Below are positions 52,872 through 62,724 of a DNA stretch of 64,000 bases, piece after piece; within the stretch, counting starts at the first letter, position 1; every line of letters starts with the position of its first letter. Below the pieces are notes generated by a model. The model saw nothing but the letters and a program-made list of their open reading frames with translations, made no database searches and was not told the origin of the DNA. Made by a program: the position numbers and the translations under genes. Source of the DNA: Pseudorhizobium xiangyangii (GTDB lineage Bacteria > Pseudomonadota > Alphaproteobacteria > Rhizobiales > Rhizobiaceae); NCBI RefSeq assembly GCF_020531965.1, contig NZ_JAJAWH010000020.1:1-64000 (forward strand). Direction: 5' to 3'.

Positions 52872-53834
52872 ATGTCCGATCAACCCGTAGCCGTGCTCGT
52901 CCCCGGGCGTATTCATCCGCGCATTCTGGAACGGCTGGGCCAGACCTTCGAGGTCGTGCCGGTGCCGATGGGGCCTGTTACCGAGATCGGTGCCGATGTC
53001 CGCGCGCGTATCAAGGGCGTGGCGATTTCCGGCGCACTGGACAATGGCTGGATCGATACGCTTCCGAACCTCGAGATCGTCTCCAATTTCGGCGTCGGCT
53101 ACGATGGCGTCGATACGAAGAAGGCGGTGGAGCATGGCATCATCGTCACCCACACGCCCGACGTGCTGAACGACGAGGTGGCCGACACCACGATTGCGCT
53201 GCTGCTCAATACCGTCCGCCAATTCCCGAGGGCAGAAAACTACCTGCGCGAGGGCCGCTGGAAGAAGGACGGGCCTTTCCCGCTGACGCCGCTGTCGCTG
53301 AAGGGCCGCAAGGTCGGCATTCTTGGGCTTGGCCGTATCGGCATGGAGATCGCCAAGCGCCTCGAGCCGTTCAAGGTGGAGATCGGCTACCATACCCGCA
53401 GCCGCCGCGAAGGCCTCGACTACACCTATTATTCCTCGCTGAAGGAGATGGCAGAGGCGGTGGATACGCTGATTTCGGTCGTTCCCGGAACGGCGGCGAC
53501 GCACAAGATCTTCACGTCGGAGATCTTTTCAGCGCTCGGCCCGAACGGCGTGTTCATCAATGTCGGTCGCGGCACCAGCGTAGATGAGGATGCGCTGATC
53601 ACAGCGCTGAAGAACAACACCATCGCGGCCGCCGGCCTCGACGTCTTCTACGATGAGCCGAATGTTCCGGACGGCTTCCTGGACCTGCCGAATGCCAGCC
53701 TGCTGCCGCATGTGGCGTCGGCCTCGGTGCCGACCCGCAACGCCATGGCCGACCTCGTCGTCGACAACCTGATCGGCTGGTTCCGGGAGAAGAAGGTGAT
53801 TACGCCGGTGCCGGAAACGCCCGTCAAGGGATGA
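52872..53834 (+). CDS. D-2-hydroxyacid dehydrogenase (NAD-dependent)
   Basis: A 320-residue dehydrogenase: Rossmann loop GILGLGRIGMEIAKR, and the catalytic Arg/Glu/His set expected in NVGRGTSVDEDAL, GLDVFYDEPNVP and LPHVASASVPTR. Related enzymes reduce glyoxylate, hydroxypyruvate or 2-keto acids. ATG 52872 follows GAGGAGA. It is the second gene after the LacI regulator; the pair and the neighbouring amidohydrolase and hydrolase genes suggest a small catabolic cassette. Confidence 0.92.
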   Translation: MSDQPVAVLVPGRIHPRILERLGQTFEVVPVPMGPVTEIGADVRARIKGVAISGALDNGWIDTLPNLEIVSNFGVGYDGVDTKKAVEHGIIVTHTPDVLNDEVADTTIALLLNTVRQFPRAENYLREGRWKKDGPFPLTPLSLKGRKVGILGLGRIGMEIAKRLEPFKVEIGYHTRSRREGLDYTYYSSLKEMAEAVDTLISVVPGTAATHKIFTSEIFSALGPNGVFINVGRGTSVDEDALITALKNNTIAAAGLDVFYDEPNVPDGFLDLPNASLLPHVASASVPTRNAMADLVVDNLIGWFREKKVITPVPETPVKG

Positions 53835-53850
53835 GCCAGGACGGCGGGCT

Positions 53851-54645
53851 TCAGCCCGCCGCAGCGAACGCCTTGGGCGCTGCCGTGGCAGGTGCCTTTG
53901 TGGCCGCGTAGTCTCTGACTGCCCGGCCGAAGGCTTCGAACAGGGCGCGAGACGGTGCATCCGTCTCCGCCCAGTATTCCGGGTGCCATTGCACGCCGAT
54001 TGCAAATCCCTTCGCATCGATGACGGAGACAGCCTCGATGGTGCCGTCCTCGGCCGTCGCTTCCACCTTGAGGCGCGGCGCCGTTTCGGCAATTGCCTGG
54101 CGGTGCAGCGAATTGATCTGCACCTGCCCGGACAGGCCCAGATGACGGGCGATGCAGGAACCTTCCTGGATGAAGACCGGCTGGCGGATCGCGTACATGT
54201 GGTCCCGCTCGGGCGCATCCGGCTTGCGGTGGTCCCATATTCCGGGCTGGTCCTGAATCTCGGTGGCGAGCGTGCCGCCGAGCGCGACGTTCAGTTCCTG
54301 GATGCCGCGACAGATCGCCAGAAGCGGGATGCCGCGTTCGAGTGCCCGGCGGATCAGCGGCAGCGATGTCTGATCGCGCGCGATGTCGAACGGGCCGTCG
54401 GCATCGGTCGCGGTCTGGCCGTAGAGCGAAGGGTGGACGTTGGTGGCCGAGCCTGAGACGAGCAGGCCATCGACACGGTCGAGAATGGCATCGGTGTCGT
54501 TGCCTTCCTCGAAAGCGGGAATGATGAAGGTCATCACATCCGCAACCTTGAGGGCGGCCTTGACGTATTGATTGGGTGTTGCATGCCAGACGGCGCCTTC
54601 GAACTCACGAATGTCGGCGGGCAGGGCAACGATGGGCTTCGGCAT
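53851..54645 (-). CDS. Class I glutamine amidotransferase-like hydrolase (PuuD/peptidase C26 family)
   Basis: A 264-residue enzyme with the catalytic nucleophile in PLLAICRGIQELNVALGG (Cys), and His-Glu in IGVQWHPEYW, the PuuD pattern. PuuD splits gamma-glutamyl-GABA in putrescine breakdown; no other puu genes are next to it, so the actual gamma-glutamyl substrate is unknown. It ends with an Ala/Pro-rich tail and is convergent with the dehydrogenase gene. Confidence 0.88.
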   Translation of the reverse strand: MPKPIVALPADIREFEGAVWHATPNQYVKAALKVADVMTFIIPAFEEGNDTDAILDRVDGLLVSGSATNVHPSLYGQTATDADGPFDIARDQTSLPLIRRALERGIPLLAICRGIQELNVALGGTLATEIQDQPGIWDHRKPDAPERDHMYAIRQPVFIQEGSCIARHLGLSGQVQINSLHRQAIAETAPRLKVEATAEDGTIEAVSVIDAKGFAIGVQWHPEYWAETDAPSRALFEAFGRAVRDYAATKAPATAAPKAFAAAG

Positions 54646-54925
54646 CTTCAGTCTCCAGGGGCTTGAGAGATTTCTGCCGCCGGATCAGGTCTGCTGTCAA
54701 GCGGGGCACCTGCCGTGGCATTCCGGCAAGTGTTCGGGGGGCAGGAGGGGTCTTCTGTTGCCCGGTAATCCAATCTGCCGGTTTCTGGCCGCTTTACTGG
54801 AGCGCGATGTCTAACACTAAGGACTAACAAGTAGAATGCTTGCGCGCCTCAAGTGGACATGTTTACTTCCCGCAGGGCCGGGGGAAGGGAGGACGACCAC
54901 CCCTCGGGTTCATAACGGGAGGTAA

Positions 54926-56035
<1,110 letters not shown>

Positions 56036-56060
56036 GCTTCCGCTGACACGTCACCAGAAG

Positions 56061-56090
56061 AAAAGCCCCGGATGATTTCCGGGGCTTTTT
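56061..56090. terminator. Intrinsic terminator between dctP and dctM (bidirectional)
   Basis: AAAAGCCCCGG / loop / CCGGGGCTTTTT, 25 bases past the dctP stop and facing the convergent dctM stop. Confidence 0.9.
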
Positions 56091-56142
56091 GATTCCTGTG
56101 CGTCGTTTGGTAATCTAGGACCCGCCTGAACGGGACCCGGAC

Positions 56143-57639
56143 TTACGGGTTGATCTTTGGCGGTTCGCCGAGATTGGGCATTGCCGGTTGGGCGGGCGGT
56201 GCGCCGCCGCCGTCCAGTGGCGGAAGGCCGAAGTTCGGTCCCCCCTCAAGGCCGGACGGGCCGCCGAAGCCGGGGATCTCGATCTTGATGTTGTCGAGAT
56301 CGATCTCAGGTCCCTTGTCCAGCCAATAGGTTACCGACTCGGGCCAGAAGATCACGATCGCAACCAGCAGCAGCTGCATGCCGAGCCACGGGATGGCGCC
56401 AAGATAGATATCCCTCGTCTTCACGCTCTTCGGTGCAATCGAGCGAAGATAGAAGAGCGCGAAGCCGAAGGGCGGATGCATGAAGGCGGTCTGCATGTTG
56501 ATGCAGAGCAGGACGCCGAACCAGATCAGGTCGATGCCGAGCGACTCGGCGACCGGCGCCAGAAGCGGAATGACGATGAAGGCGATCTCGAAGAAGTCGA
56601 GGAAGAACGCCAGGAAGAAGATGAAAATGTTGACGAAGATCAGGAAGCCGACTGCGCCGCCCGGGATGTGAGACAGCAGGTGCTCGATCCAGAGGCCGCC
56701 GTCCATGCCCTGGAAGACGAGGCTGAAGCAGGTTGCGCCAACGAGAATGAAGACAACCATCGAGGTGATTGTCATCGTCGAATGCATGGCCTGCTTGACC
56801 AGATCCCAGGTCAGGCGTCCGTGCAGCGCGGCGATAACCATCGCGCCAACCACGCCGAGAGCACCGGCTTCCGTCGGCGTTGCGAGGCCCATGAAGAGGG
56901 TGCCGAGCACGAGGAAGATCAGCACGATCGACGGGATCATGCCCCACAGGACCTTCATCACCAGCGCGGCGTTCAACTCGCCGCGTGCTTCCGGCGGCAA
57001 AGCCGGAACGTCCTTCGGGCGAAGGATCGACAGGATGAAGATGAAGAGCATGAAGATCGCGACCTGAAGGATCGATGGACCGATCGCGCCGAGATACATG
57101 TCGCCGACCGAGCGGCCGAGCTGGTCGGCGAGAACGATCAGCACGAGCGACGGCGGGATGACCTGGGTGATCGTGCCGGACGCGGCGATGACGCCGGTGG
57201 CAAGCCGCGGGTTGTACCCGTATTTCAGCATGATCGGCAGCGAGATCACGCCCATGGTGATAACCGAGGCGGCAACCGTGCCGGTGATCGCACCGAGTAT
57301 GGCGCCGACGACGATAACCGCATAGGCGAGGCCGCCGGGCACGGCGCCGAACAGCTTGCCGGTTCCCTCAAGCAGGTCTTCCGCCAGCCCGCATCGCTCC
57401 AGGATGGCGCCCATGAGGGTGAAGAAGGGAATGGCCAGCAGCAGGTCGTTGGAGACGATGCCGAAGATGCGGAACGGCAGGGCCTGCATGAAGGCGAATT
57501 CAAAGTGACCGGTGGCTATGCCGAGGAGGCCGAAGAACAGGCCGACGGCAGACAGTGAGAAGGCCACCGGGAAGCCGTAGAGCATGAAGATGATCATGCC
57601 CAGGAACATCGCTGGCGGCATAATTCCGTATTCAAACAT
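56143..57639 (-). CDS. TRAP transporter large permease (DctM)
   Basis: A 498-residue membrane protein with about twelve hydrophobic segments, the DctM motif ATGVIAASGTITQVIPPS and GLATPTEAGALGVVGAMV. It carries the ion-coupled transport step. It has a Pro/Gly-rich extra tail of about 40 residues at the C-terminus (ending LGEPPKINP), absent from many DctM proteins. It is the second gene after dctQ with a 30-base gap. Confidence 0.93.
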   Translation of the reverse strand: MFEYGIMPPAMFLGMIIFMLYGFPVAFSLSAVGLFFGLLGIATGHFEFAFMQALPFRIFGIVSNDLLLAIPFFTLMGAILERCGLAEDLLEGTGKLFGAVPGGLAYAVIVVGAILGAITGTVAASVITMGVISLPIMLKYGYNPRLATGVIAASGTITQVIPPSLVLIVLADQLGRSVGDMYLGAIGPSILQVAIFMLFIFILSILRPKDVPALPPEARGELNAALVMKVLWGMIPSIVLIFLVLGTLFMGLATPTEAGALGVVGAMVIAALHGRLTWDLVKQAMHSTMTITSMVVFILVGATCFSLVFQGMDGGLWIEHLLSHIPGGAVGFLIFVNIFIFFLAFFLDFFEIAFIVIPLLAPVAESLGIDLIWFGVLLCINMQTAFMHPPFGFALFYLRSIAPKSVKTRDIYLGAIPWLGMQLLLVAIVIFWPESVTYWLDKGPEIDLDNIKIEIPGFGGPSGLEGGPNFGLPPLDGGGAPPAQPAMPNLGEPPKINP

Positions 57640-57669
57640 ATGCGTAGTTTCCCCGCGATACCTGGTCTT

Positions 57670-58209
57670 TTACTGCAACGGCTTTTCGTAGGTCGTGTCG
57701 ACTTCGACGAATCCCATCAGGCCGGCAATGCGCTTGATGAGCTCCGATAGGCCCTGGAGGGCGAGAAGCGCGAAGCCTGACACGATGATCAGCTTCACGG
57801 GCCAGCGAATTAGGCCGCCGGCGTTGGAGGACATTTCGCCCTGAGCGAAGGAGAGCGCGAAGACGGGCCACGACAGCCACGCGAGGTAAAGGCAGGAGGG
57901 AATAAGAAACACCACCAGACCGATCACGTCGATCCAGAGGCGTTTGCGGTCGGAAACCGCGCCATAGATCAGATCGACCCGCACATGCTCGTTCAGCCGG
58001 AGCGTGTGCGAGGCACCGAGCAGAACGACAAAGGCGAAGAGATACCACTGGATCTCGAGCCAGCCGTTTGAGCTGTAATTGAAAGTGTACCGGATCAAGG
58101 CATTCCCGGCACTGATAAGGCAGCAGAGCAGGACAAGATATCCGGCAAGCTTGCCGATGATTAGACTTATGCGGTCGATGAAACCGCTGACCTTCAGTAG
58201 CACGGGCAT
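57670..58209 (-). CDS. TRAP transporter small permease (DctQ)
   Basis: A 179-residue four-helix membrane protein (FIDRISLIIGKLAGYLVLLC; WLEIQWYLFAFVVLLGASH; LWIDVIGLVVFLIPSCLYL) with the conserved Trp/Glu pair of DctQ. I chose ATG 58209 because AGGAAG lies six bases upstream; the ATG at 58251 has no ribosome site. First gene of dctQM. Confidence 0.9.
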   Translation of the reverse strand: MPVLLKVSGFIDRISLIIGKLAGYLVLLCCLISAGNALIRYTFNYSSNGWLEIQWYLFAFVVLLGASHTLRLNEHVRVDLIYGAVSDRKRLWIDVIGLVVFLIPSCLYLAWLSWPVFALSFAQGEMSSNAGGLIRWPVKLIIVSGFALLALQGLSELIKRIAGLMGFVEVDTTYEKPLQ

Positions 58210-58251
58210 GAAGCTTCCTGATCCTCGCAAATCCTGGATCGCTTCGCCCAT

Positions 58252-58924
58252 GGACGGTCGAAACAGGATGAATGCGACGGCCAGGGGTTCAGCCTTAAAA
58301 ACCCGGACCGCCAGCCAAATTATTGCCGATGAAAGGGGCCATCAGTCTGCCTGAATCAGCGCCCATCCATAGTTTCCCCTCGAACGGCGCAATTATTGGA
58401 CGTTGTCGTTCGTTGCGAGACCTGTAGTGACTGGTGCGGCAAAAATCAATTGCTACGGAAGTTGCAGTGTACTTGATTTTCAGGGGGCGGCCCCTAGGAT
58501 CATGAACTCATAAACCGGATCGAAATGGTATGAGCGGATTTGGTTCGATACGAGGAGCGAAGGCGCTGGCAATGCGGCACCTTTTCAGGTCTTCGCAACC
58601 AGGATGTCGGGCAGTGTGGTAGTGCCCGCAGCCCAGCAAAATCGTTTCGATCTGTGGCGCCGTCGCTCGACGGGGCTCACGATCCGTCGTGCCCGATACC
58701 ACCTCCTTCAAACGTTCAGCACCTGGGTTCTGATACGCTCTGCTCGGCAGCAGTTGCGAATTCCTGTGCGTTATATGTTGATTTCTCGCAAGGTCGTTTG
58801 GAGGTTTGTTAAGCACATTGTGAAATACCCCTGAAGCCTGCGACGTAGGCTTGGCGAAAGCACGTAAAATTAAACCGTTTCGGCAAAAGCTGGCTTGCTG
58901 AGGCATGGAAGGAAATTCGCCCCG
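58252..58924. other. Gap between dctQ and the GGDEF/EAL gene
   Basis: About 670 bases between divergent genes. Small open frames exist (for example 58604-58834, plus strand) but none shows a ribosome site or recognisable family. The dctQ promoter must lie on the left; the right end (58905-58924, GCATGGAAGGAAATTC) carries the ribosome site of the next gene. I see nothing else supported. Confidence 0.5.
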
Positions 58925-61252
58925 ATGAAGGCGCAGGATGCGGCGACACTGCCGACAGATGTCTATCTGTCGTTCGTCAGTTCGTTGTTTGGAAATCGCG
59001 GGACGCTTTGGACCGGGGTCGTAGTCCACGTCGCCTGGTGCTTGCTCGTCTATCATTATACCGGCTCCCGTTTTTACGCACTCCTGGCGCTGAGCTTTGC
59101 TGCGGTCTTCTTCTATCGGATCTACTGGTTCCGTCGGTTCGACCAGGCTGACAAGAGCGCTCTTTCGAGGGAAGAAATCGCCGGCTGGGAGAGACACTAC
59201 CTTGGCGGGGCAACAATGGCTGCATTGTTGCTGGGCATCGCCAGCGGCTATGCGCTGCTTGTCGTTCAAGATTCCTTTGCCGCGTTCACATGCATCGCCA
59301 TGACCCTTGGGTCGATGATGTCCGTCGTCGGCCGCAACTACGGGTCCAGCCGTGCGGTCGATCTCCAGACGCTGGGATGCTGTGCGCCCATTGTCATCGC
59401 CTGCGTCATCAGCGGCGATTTTCATCTGGCGCTCATGTCGCTCCTGCTCGTCCCGTTCGGCCTGACCACAAGGTCGATGGCAACAGGCGTGCGGGAATTT
59501 CTCTACGAGAACGTGCTTGTAACCCGCAAGACGCGCGAAATCGCCAACCGCTTCGACATTGCATTGACCACGATGGCGCACGGCCTCGTCATGCTGGACG
59601 CCGAAGGGCGCATACAGGTCATCAACCGTCGCGCCTATGAGCTTCTGGGGCTCGACCAGGGGAAAAACCTCAAGGACCGCGAGCTGGTCTCGGTGCTGCG
59701 CGAAAGCCCCAATGCCGCCTTGCGCGACATTCTTCCTCTCGTTCAACGTCTCGCGGATGGCCGACTGGACAGAGAACAGTTCCAAATCGGACCTGAAGTC
59801 CATCTCGAATGTTCGGCAACATCTCGTGACGATGGCAGGGTGGTGCTGATCTTCGAAGATGTCAGCGCGCGCGTGGCCGCCGAGAACCAGATCCTTCACA
59901 TGGTTCGCTTCGATTCGCTGACGGGCCTGCCAAGCCGCGATCACTTCGTATCGCTGGCAGGAAAGCGCATAGCGCGACGTGACGAGCAGATGCCGGTGGC
60001 ACTCGTCCTTCTCGACATCGAAGGCTTCAAGCACGTCAACGATCTGCGGGGACGTCTCGTCGGCGACCGGCTGCTGCAGGCCGTTGCCGAGCGGCTCCGG
60101 GATGTCGCCGGGCCTGAGATTATTACCGGTCGTCTCGTGGGTGACGAATTCGTACTCCTGCTGACCGGGACGGATGGCCGCGAAAGTCTGGAAGAGCTTA
60201 TCTCGCAATGTCACGAGCGGATCCAGGGACGATACCTGCTTGGCGACATCCGTCTGCCCGTCTTCGCAAATGGCGGCTGCATCATCGGCCCTGCCTCCGA
60301 ATTTAATATGGAGGCCTGGCTGATCAAGGCCGATCTCGCCATGAATGACGCCAAGTCCAAGGGGAACGGCGCGCTGTCGCTGTTCCAGCCGGAGATGGAC
60401 GCACGTTACGTGGAGGACCAGAAGCTGAGGGCCGACCTTCGTCAGGCCATCGAGGAGAAGAACCTCTACGTGGTCTATCAGCCGATGTATCGGCCGGATG
60501 GATCGAGCGTGGAGTGTGTCGAAGCGCTGGTTCGGTGGAGGCACCCGGAGAAGGGTCTGATCGGCCCCAATATCTTTATTCCGATTGCCGAGGATATGGG
60601 GCTGATATCGACCCTCACTCGATTTGTCATAGACCAGGCGTGCCGTGACTGCGCTTCATGGCCGCGGCAATTGCCCGTGTCCGTCAATCTTTCCGTTCAG
60701 GATCTGGAGTGCCCGGAGATCGCCGGTGACCTGAACGACGCGCTGAAGCGATACCGCCTGGATCCCTCACTGCTTCATGTGGAGGTGACGGAAAGCAGTT
60801 TCATGGCGGAGCCGAGCGGGGTCGTCGCACTTCTCAGCCAGATTCGTGCCCAGGGCATTACCGTGGCCATCGATGATTTCGGCACAGGCTTCTCCAGCCT
60901 GAGCTACCTGAACTCTCTGCCGCTCGACATCGTGAAGCTGGACCGAGCCTTCATCCGGGACATCGGCAGCGACCAGCGTCGCCTGAGCCTCCTGTGCGGG
61001 GTGGTCGACCTGTCCCGCAACCTCGGCCTCAAGATCGTTATCGAGGGCGTGGAAACCTCCGACCAGCTGGACCTGATCAACGAGCACAATCTCGCCGATC
61101 TGGTCCAAGGGTTCATCTTCTCGCAGCCGATCTCCGCCGATGCCGTAGCGGTGCTGACCGAGACGGAAATGGTGCATGGCGGTGCTCCCTCGACAGTGGG
61201 CGAGGGTGACGCCCGCAAAACGCGCAGACGCGCGCTTAAACCGGCGCTCTGA
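58925..61252 (+). CDS. Membrane-bound GGDEF/EAL cyclic-di-GMP protein
   Basis: A 775-residue protein: about five N-terminal membrane segments (residues 25-195), a PAS-like sensor (about 215-310, FDIALTTMAHGLVMLDAEGR), a GGDEF domain (about 325-480) and an EAL domain (about 500-745). The GGDEF signature reads LVGDEF, so the diguanylate cyclase half may be weak or inactive. The EAL half has EALVRWRHP, DDFGTGFSSLSYL, and VEVTESSF, intact for c-di-GMP hydrolysis. Likely net phosphodiesterase, sensing a signal at the membrane. ATG 58925 follows GGAAGGAAA. Confidence 0.93.
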   Translation: MKAQDAATLPTDVYLSFVSSLFGNRGTLWTGVVVHVAWCLLVYHYTGSRFYALLALSFAAVFFYRIYWFRRFDQADKSALSREEIAGWERHYLGGATMAALLLGIASGYALLVVQDSFAAFTCIAMTLGSMMSVVGRNYGSSRAVDLQTLGCCAPIVIACVISGDFHLALMSLLLVPFGLTTRSMATGVREFLYENVLVTRKTREIANRFDIALTTMAHGLVMLDAEGRIQVINRRAYELLGLDQGKNLKDRELVSVLRESPNAALRDILPLVQRLADGRLDREQFQIGPEVHLECSATSRDDGRVVLIFEDVSARVAAENQILHMVRFDSLTGLPSRDHFVSLAGKRIARRDEQMPVALVLLDIEGFKHVNDLRGRLVGDRLLQAVAERLRDVAGPEIITGRLVGDEFVLLLTGTDGRESLEELISQCHERIQGRYLLGDIRLPVFANGGCIIGPASEFNMEAWLIKADLAMNDAKSKGNGALSLFQPEMDARYVEDQKLRADLRQAIEEKNLYVVYQPMYRPDGSSVECVEALVRWRHPEKGLIGPNIFIPIAEDMGLISTLTRFVIDQACRDCASWPRQLPVSVNLSVQDLECPEIAGDLNDALKRYRLDPSLLHVEVTESSFMAEPSGVVALLSQIRAQGITVAIDDFGTGFSSLSYLNSLPLDIVKLDRAFIRDIGSDQRRLSLLCGVVDLSRNLGLKIVIEGVETSDQLDLINEHNLADLVQGFIFSQPISADAVAVLTETEMVHGGAPSTVGEGDARKTRRRALKPAL

Positions 61253-61461
61253 GCCCACCACTCCCCGTTCTTTCCGATCATCCTCGTGGGCGTGCGCTCG
61301 CGGTCCATGCGCTGTAGCCGCGCGCGGCCCTTCGCGCATCCGCTGACGTTTGCGGCAATCAACCCGTCCGTATTCCGGTTCGAGGCGCTCGGGCGTTAAC
61401 CATGTTTGTTAATTTACTGTCCAGTTATCGATCACATCCGTTGTTTGCGTGAAATTCATGG

Positions 61462-61476
61462 TTAATCGTTGGTTAA
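61462..61476. promoter_or_regulatory. CtrA-type box upstream of the FeeM-like gene
   Basis: TTAA-TCGTTGG-TTAA matches the CtrA consensus TTAA-N7-TTAA exactly, 16 bases ahead of the ATG. Flanking TTAA motifs (61396-61412 and 61473-61489) also occur with nine-base spacing, and the first reads TTAACCAT, a common CtrA form. The density of TTAA motifs in this short gap is notable. Confidence 0.6.
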
Positions 61477-61491
61477 TAACCGGGGTTAATC

Positions 61492-62253
61492 ATGATCGAT
61501 CACAGAATATCTGGAGTTGAAGGGCGATTTGCCGAAAAGCTTCTCGCCACACTTGACCGTATCGAATACAGGAGGATTGAGAATCACGAAGATTTCGAGG
61601 ATATTTCCCGACTTCGGTTCAAAGCCTACAAGGCGCGGAATGTCCTTCCGGTCGCCGCGACAAAACTTCTCGATGAGATAGACTATGATAGTCATGCCCA
61701 TGTGCTTGGGATGTACTATGACGAGAAGCTGGTGAGTACGCTGCGCATACATCACGTCACCCCTGAGAGCCGACGCTGCCAGTCGATCGCCATATTTCCA
61801 GAGGCTGTGAACGGACTGCTCGATCAGGGCCTCGAACTTATCGACGCGGCCCGATTCGCCATCGATCCGGATTTCGCGAACGAGCGATCGGCCATCCCCT
61901 ACCTGACCGTTCGCCCGGCGATCATGGCTGTGATCCATTTTAACGCCGACCGGATGCTGCAGCCGATCCGCCCGGCCCACGCGGCCTTCTATCGCCGCTT
62001 CTTCCACGCGCAGGAGATTGCCGCGCCGAGGCAGGTGCCACCCTATGACTTCGACCTGACGCTTCTGGCGTCGCCGACAAGGCAGTTGAGGTCCACGCTG
62101 ATGGCCCGCGTTCCGGCGTTCCAGTCGGAAGCATACGAGCGAAGGATGATGTTCGGGGGTGTGTCGCGGCTGGATATCCCGACCTTGACGATCCTGCCGA
62201 CCGCAAGGCTCGCAGGCCGCCCGACATCTCCGGAAATGGCCTTCCTTCACTAG
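61492..62253 (+). CDS. FeeM-like N-acyl amino acid synthase family protein (GNAT fold)
   Basis: A 253-residue protein with the acyltransferase fold shared by N-acyl amino acid synthases (FeeM) and autoinducer synthases: ENHEDFEDISRLRFKAYKAR at the start, DYDSHAHVLGMYYDEKLVSTLRIHHV, and IDAARFAIDPDFAN... followed by TVRPAIMAVIHFNADRML. Known FeeM proteins join fatty acyl groups to tyrosine. No feeL-type acyl carrier protein gene is adjacent. CtrA-type sites upstream suggest cell-cycle control. Confidence 0.7.
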   Translation: MIDHRISGVEGRFAEKLLATLDRIEYRRIENHEDFEDISRLRFKAYKARNVLPVAATKLLDEIDYDSHAHVLGMYYDEKLVSTLRIHHVTPESRRCQSIAIFPEAVNGLLDQGLELIDAARFAIDPDFANERSAIPYLTVRPAIMAVIHFNADRMLQPIRPAHAAFYRRFFHAQEIAAPRQVPPYDFDLTLLASPTRQLRSTLMARVPAFQSEAYERRMMFGGVSRLDIPTLTILPTARLAGRPTSPEMAFLH

Positions 62254-62421
62254 GGAGAAGGTCATCCGCGACCACGAGTGGCATTGCGCTTTGTGGCAGC
62301 TTTGTGTAAGGCCACAACCACGAGTTCCGGCATCGCTCGCGGTGCGCCAGGTCGTGCAGTTTGAGGGTTTCAGAGGCTGCCGCGGTGTTTGTCCGGGGTG
62401 GCCGAGCAAGGGAGACGACGA

Positions 62422-62646
62422 ATGGACAATCATCAGAGCGGCCCGCTCGAAACCGGTGCCTCGATGGACTATGCCGAGCACGAGAACACGTACCTCCGCT
62501 TCCTCTCCATGACCAAATGGGGCACGATGAGCTTGGTCATCCTGATGATCGCCATGGCTGCCGGCTTCTTCGCTGGCGCCGGCTTCCTCGGCGGGCTCAT
62601 CATCTTCATCGTTCTCAACGTCGCCGGCGTTTTTCTGCTGCGCTGA
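62422..62646 (+). CDS. aa3-type cytochrome c oxidase subunit IV
   Basis: A 74-residue one-helix protein: charged N-terminus with MDYAEHENTYLRFLSMTKWG, then a hydrophobic stretch with Gly/Ala-rich ending FLGGLIIFIVLNVAGVFLLR. This is the COX-aa3 subunit IV pattern of alphaproteobacteria, a small non-catalytic subunit of the terminal oxidase. ATG 62422 follows GGGAGACGACGA. It precedes pntA by 78 bases, a conserved linkage. Confidence 0.9.
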   Translation: MDNHQSGPLETGASMDYAEHENTYLRFLSMTKWGTMSLVILMIAMAAGFFAGAGFLGGLIIFIVLNVAGVFLLR

Positions 62647-62724
62647 CGCTGCCTCCGTCACATGAGGTAAGGCGGGGCACGATCCGATCGTGCCCGCAAG
62701 GGCAACGACTCGGGAGGGCGTGCA

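Noticed and set aside
58540-58834. Short plus-strand frames (58540-58812, 58604-58834) ahead of the GGDEF/EAL gene
   Set aside because: No ribosome sites, no similarity that I recognise, and basic composition typical of chance frames.
58508-60544. A 678-codon open frame on the minus strand opposite the GGDEF/EAL gene
   Set aside because: It mirrors the coding strand, has no recognisable domains, and the opposite protein is clearly real.
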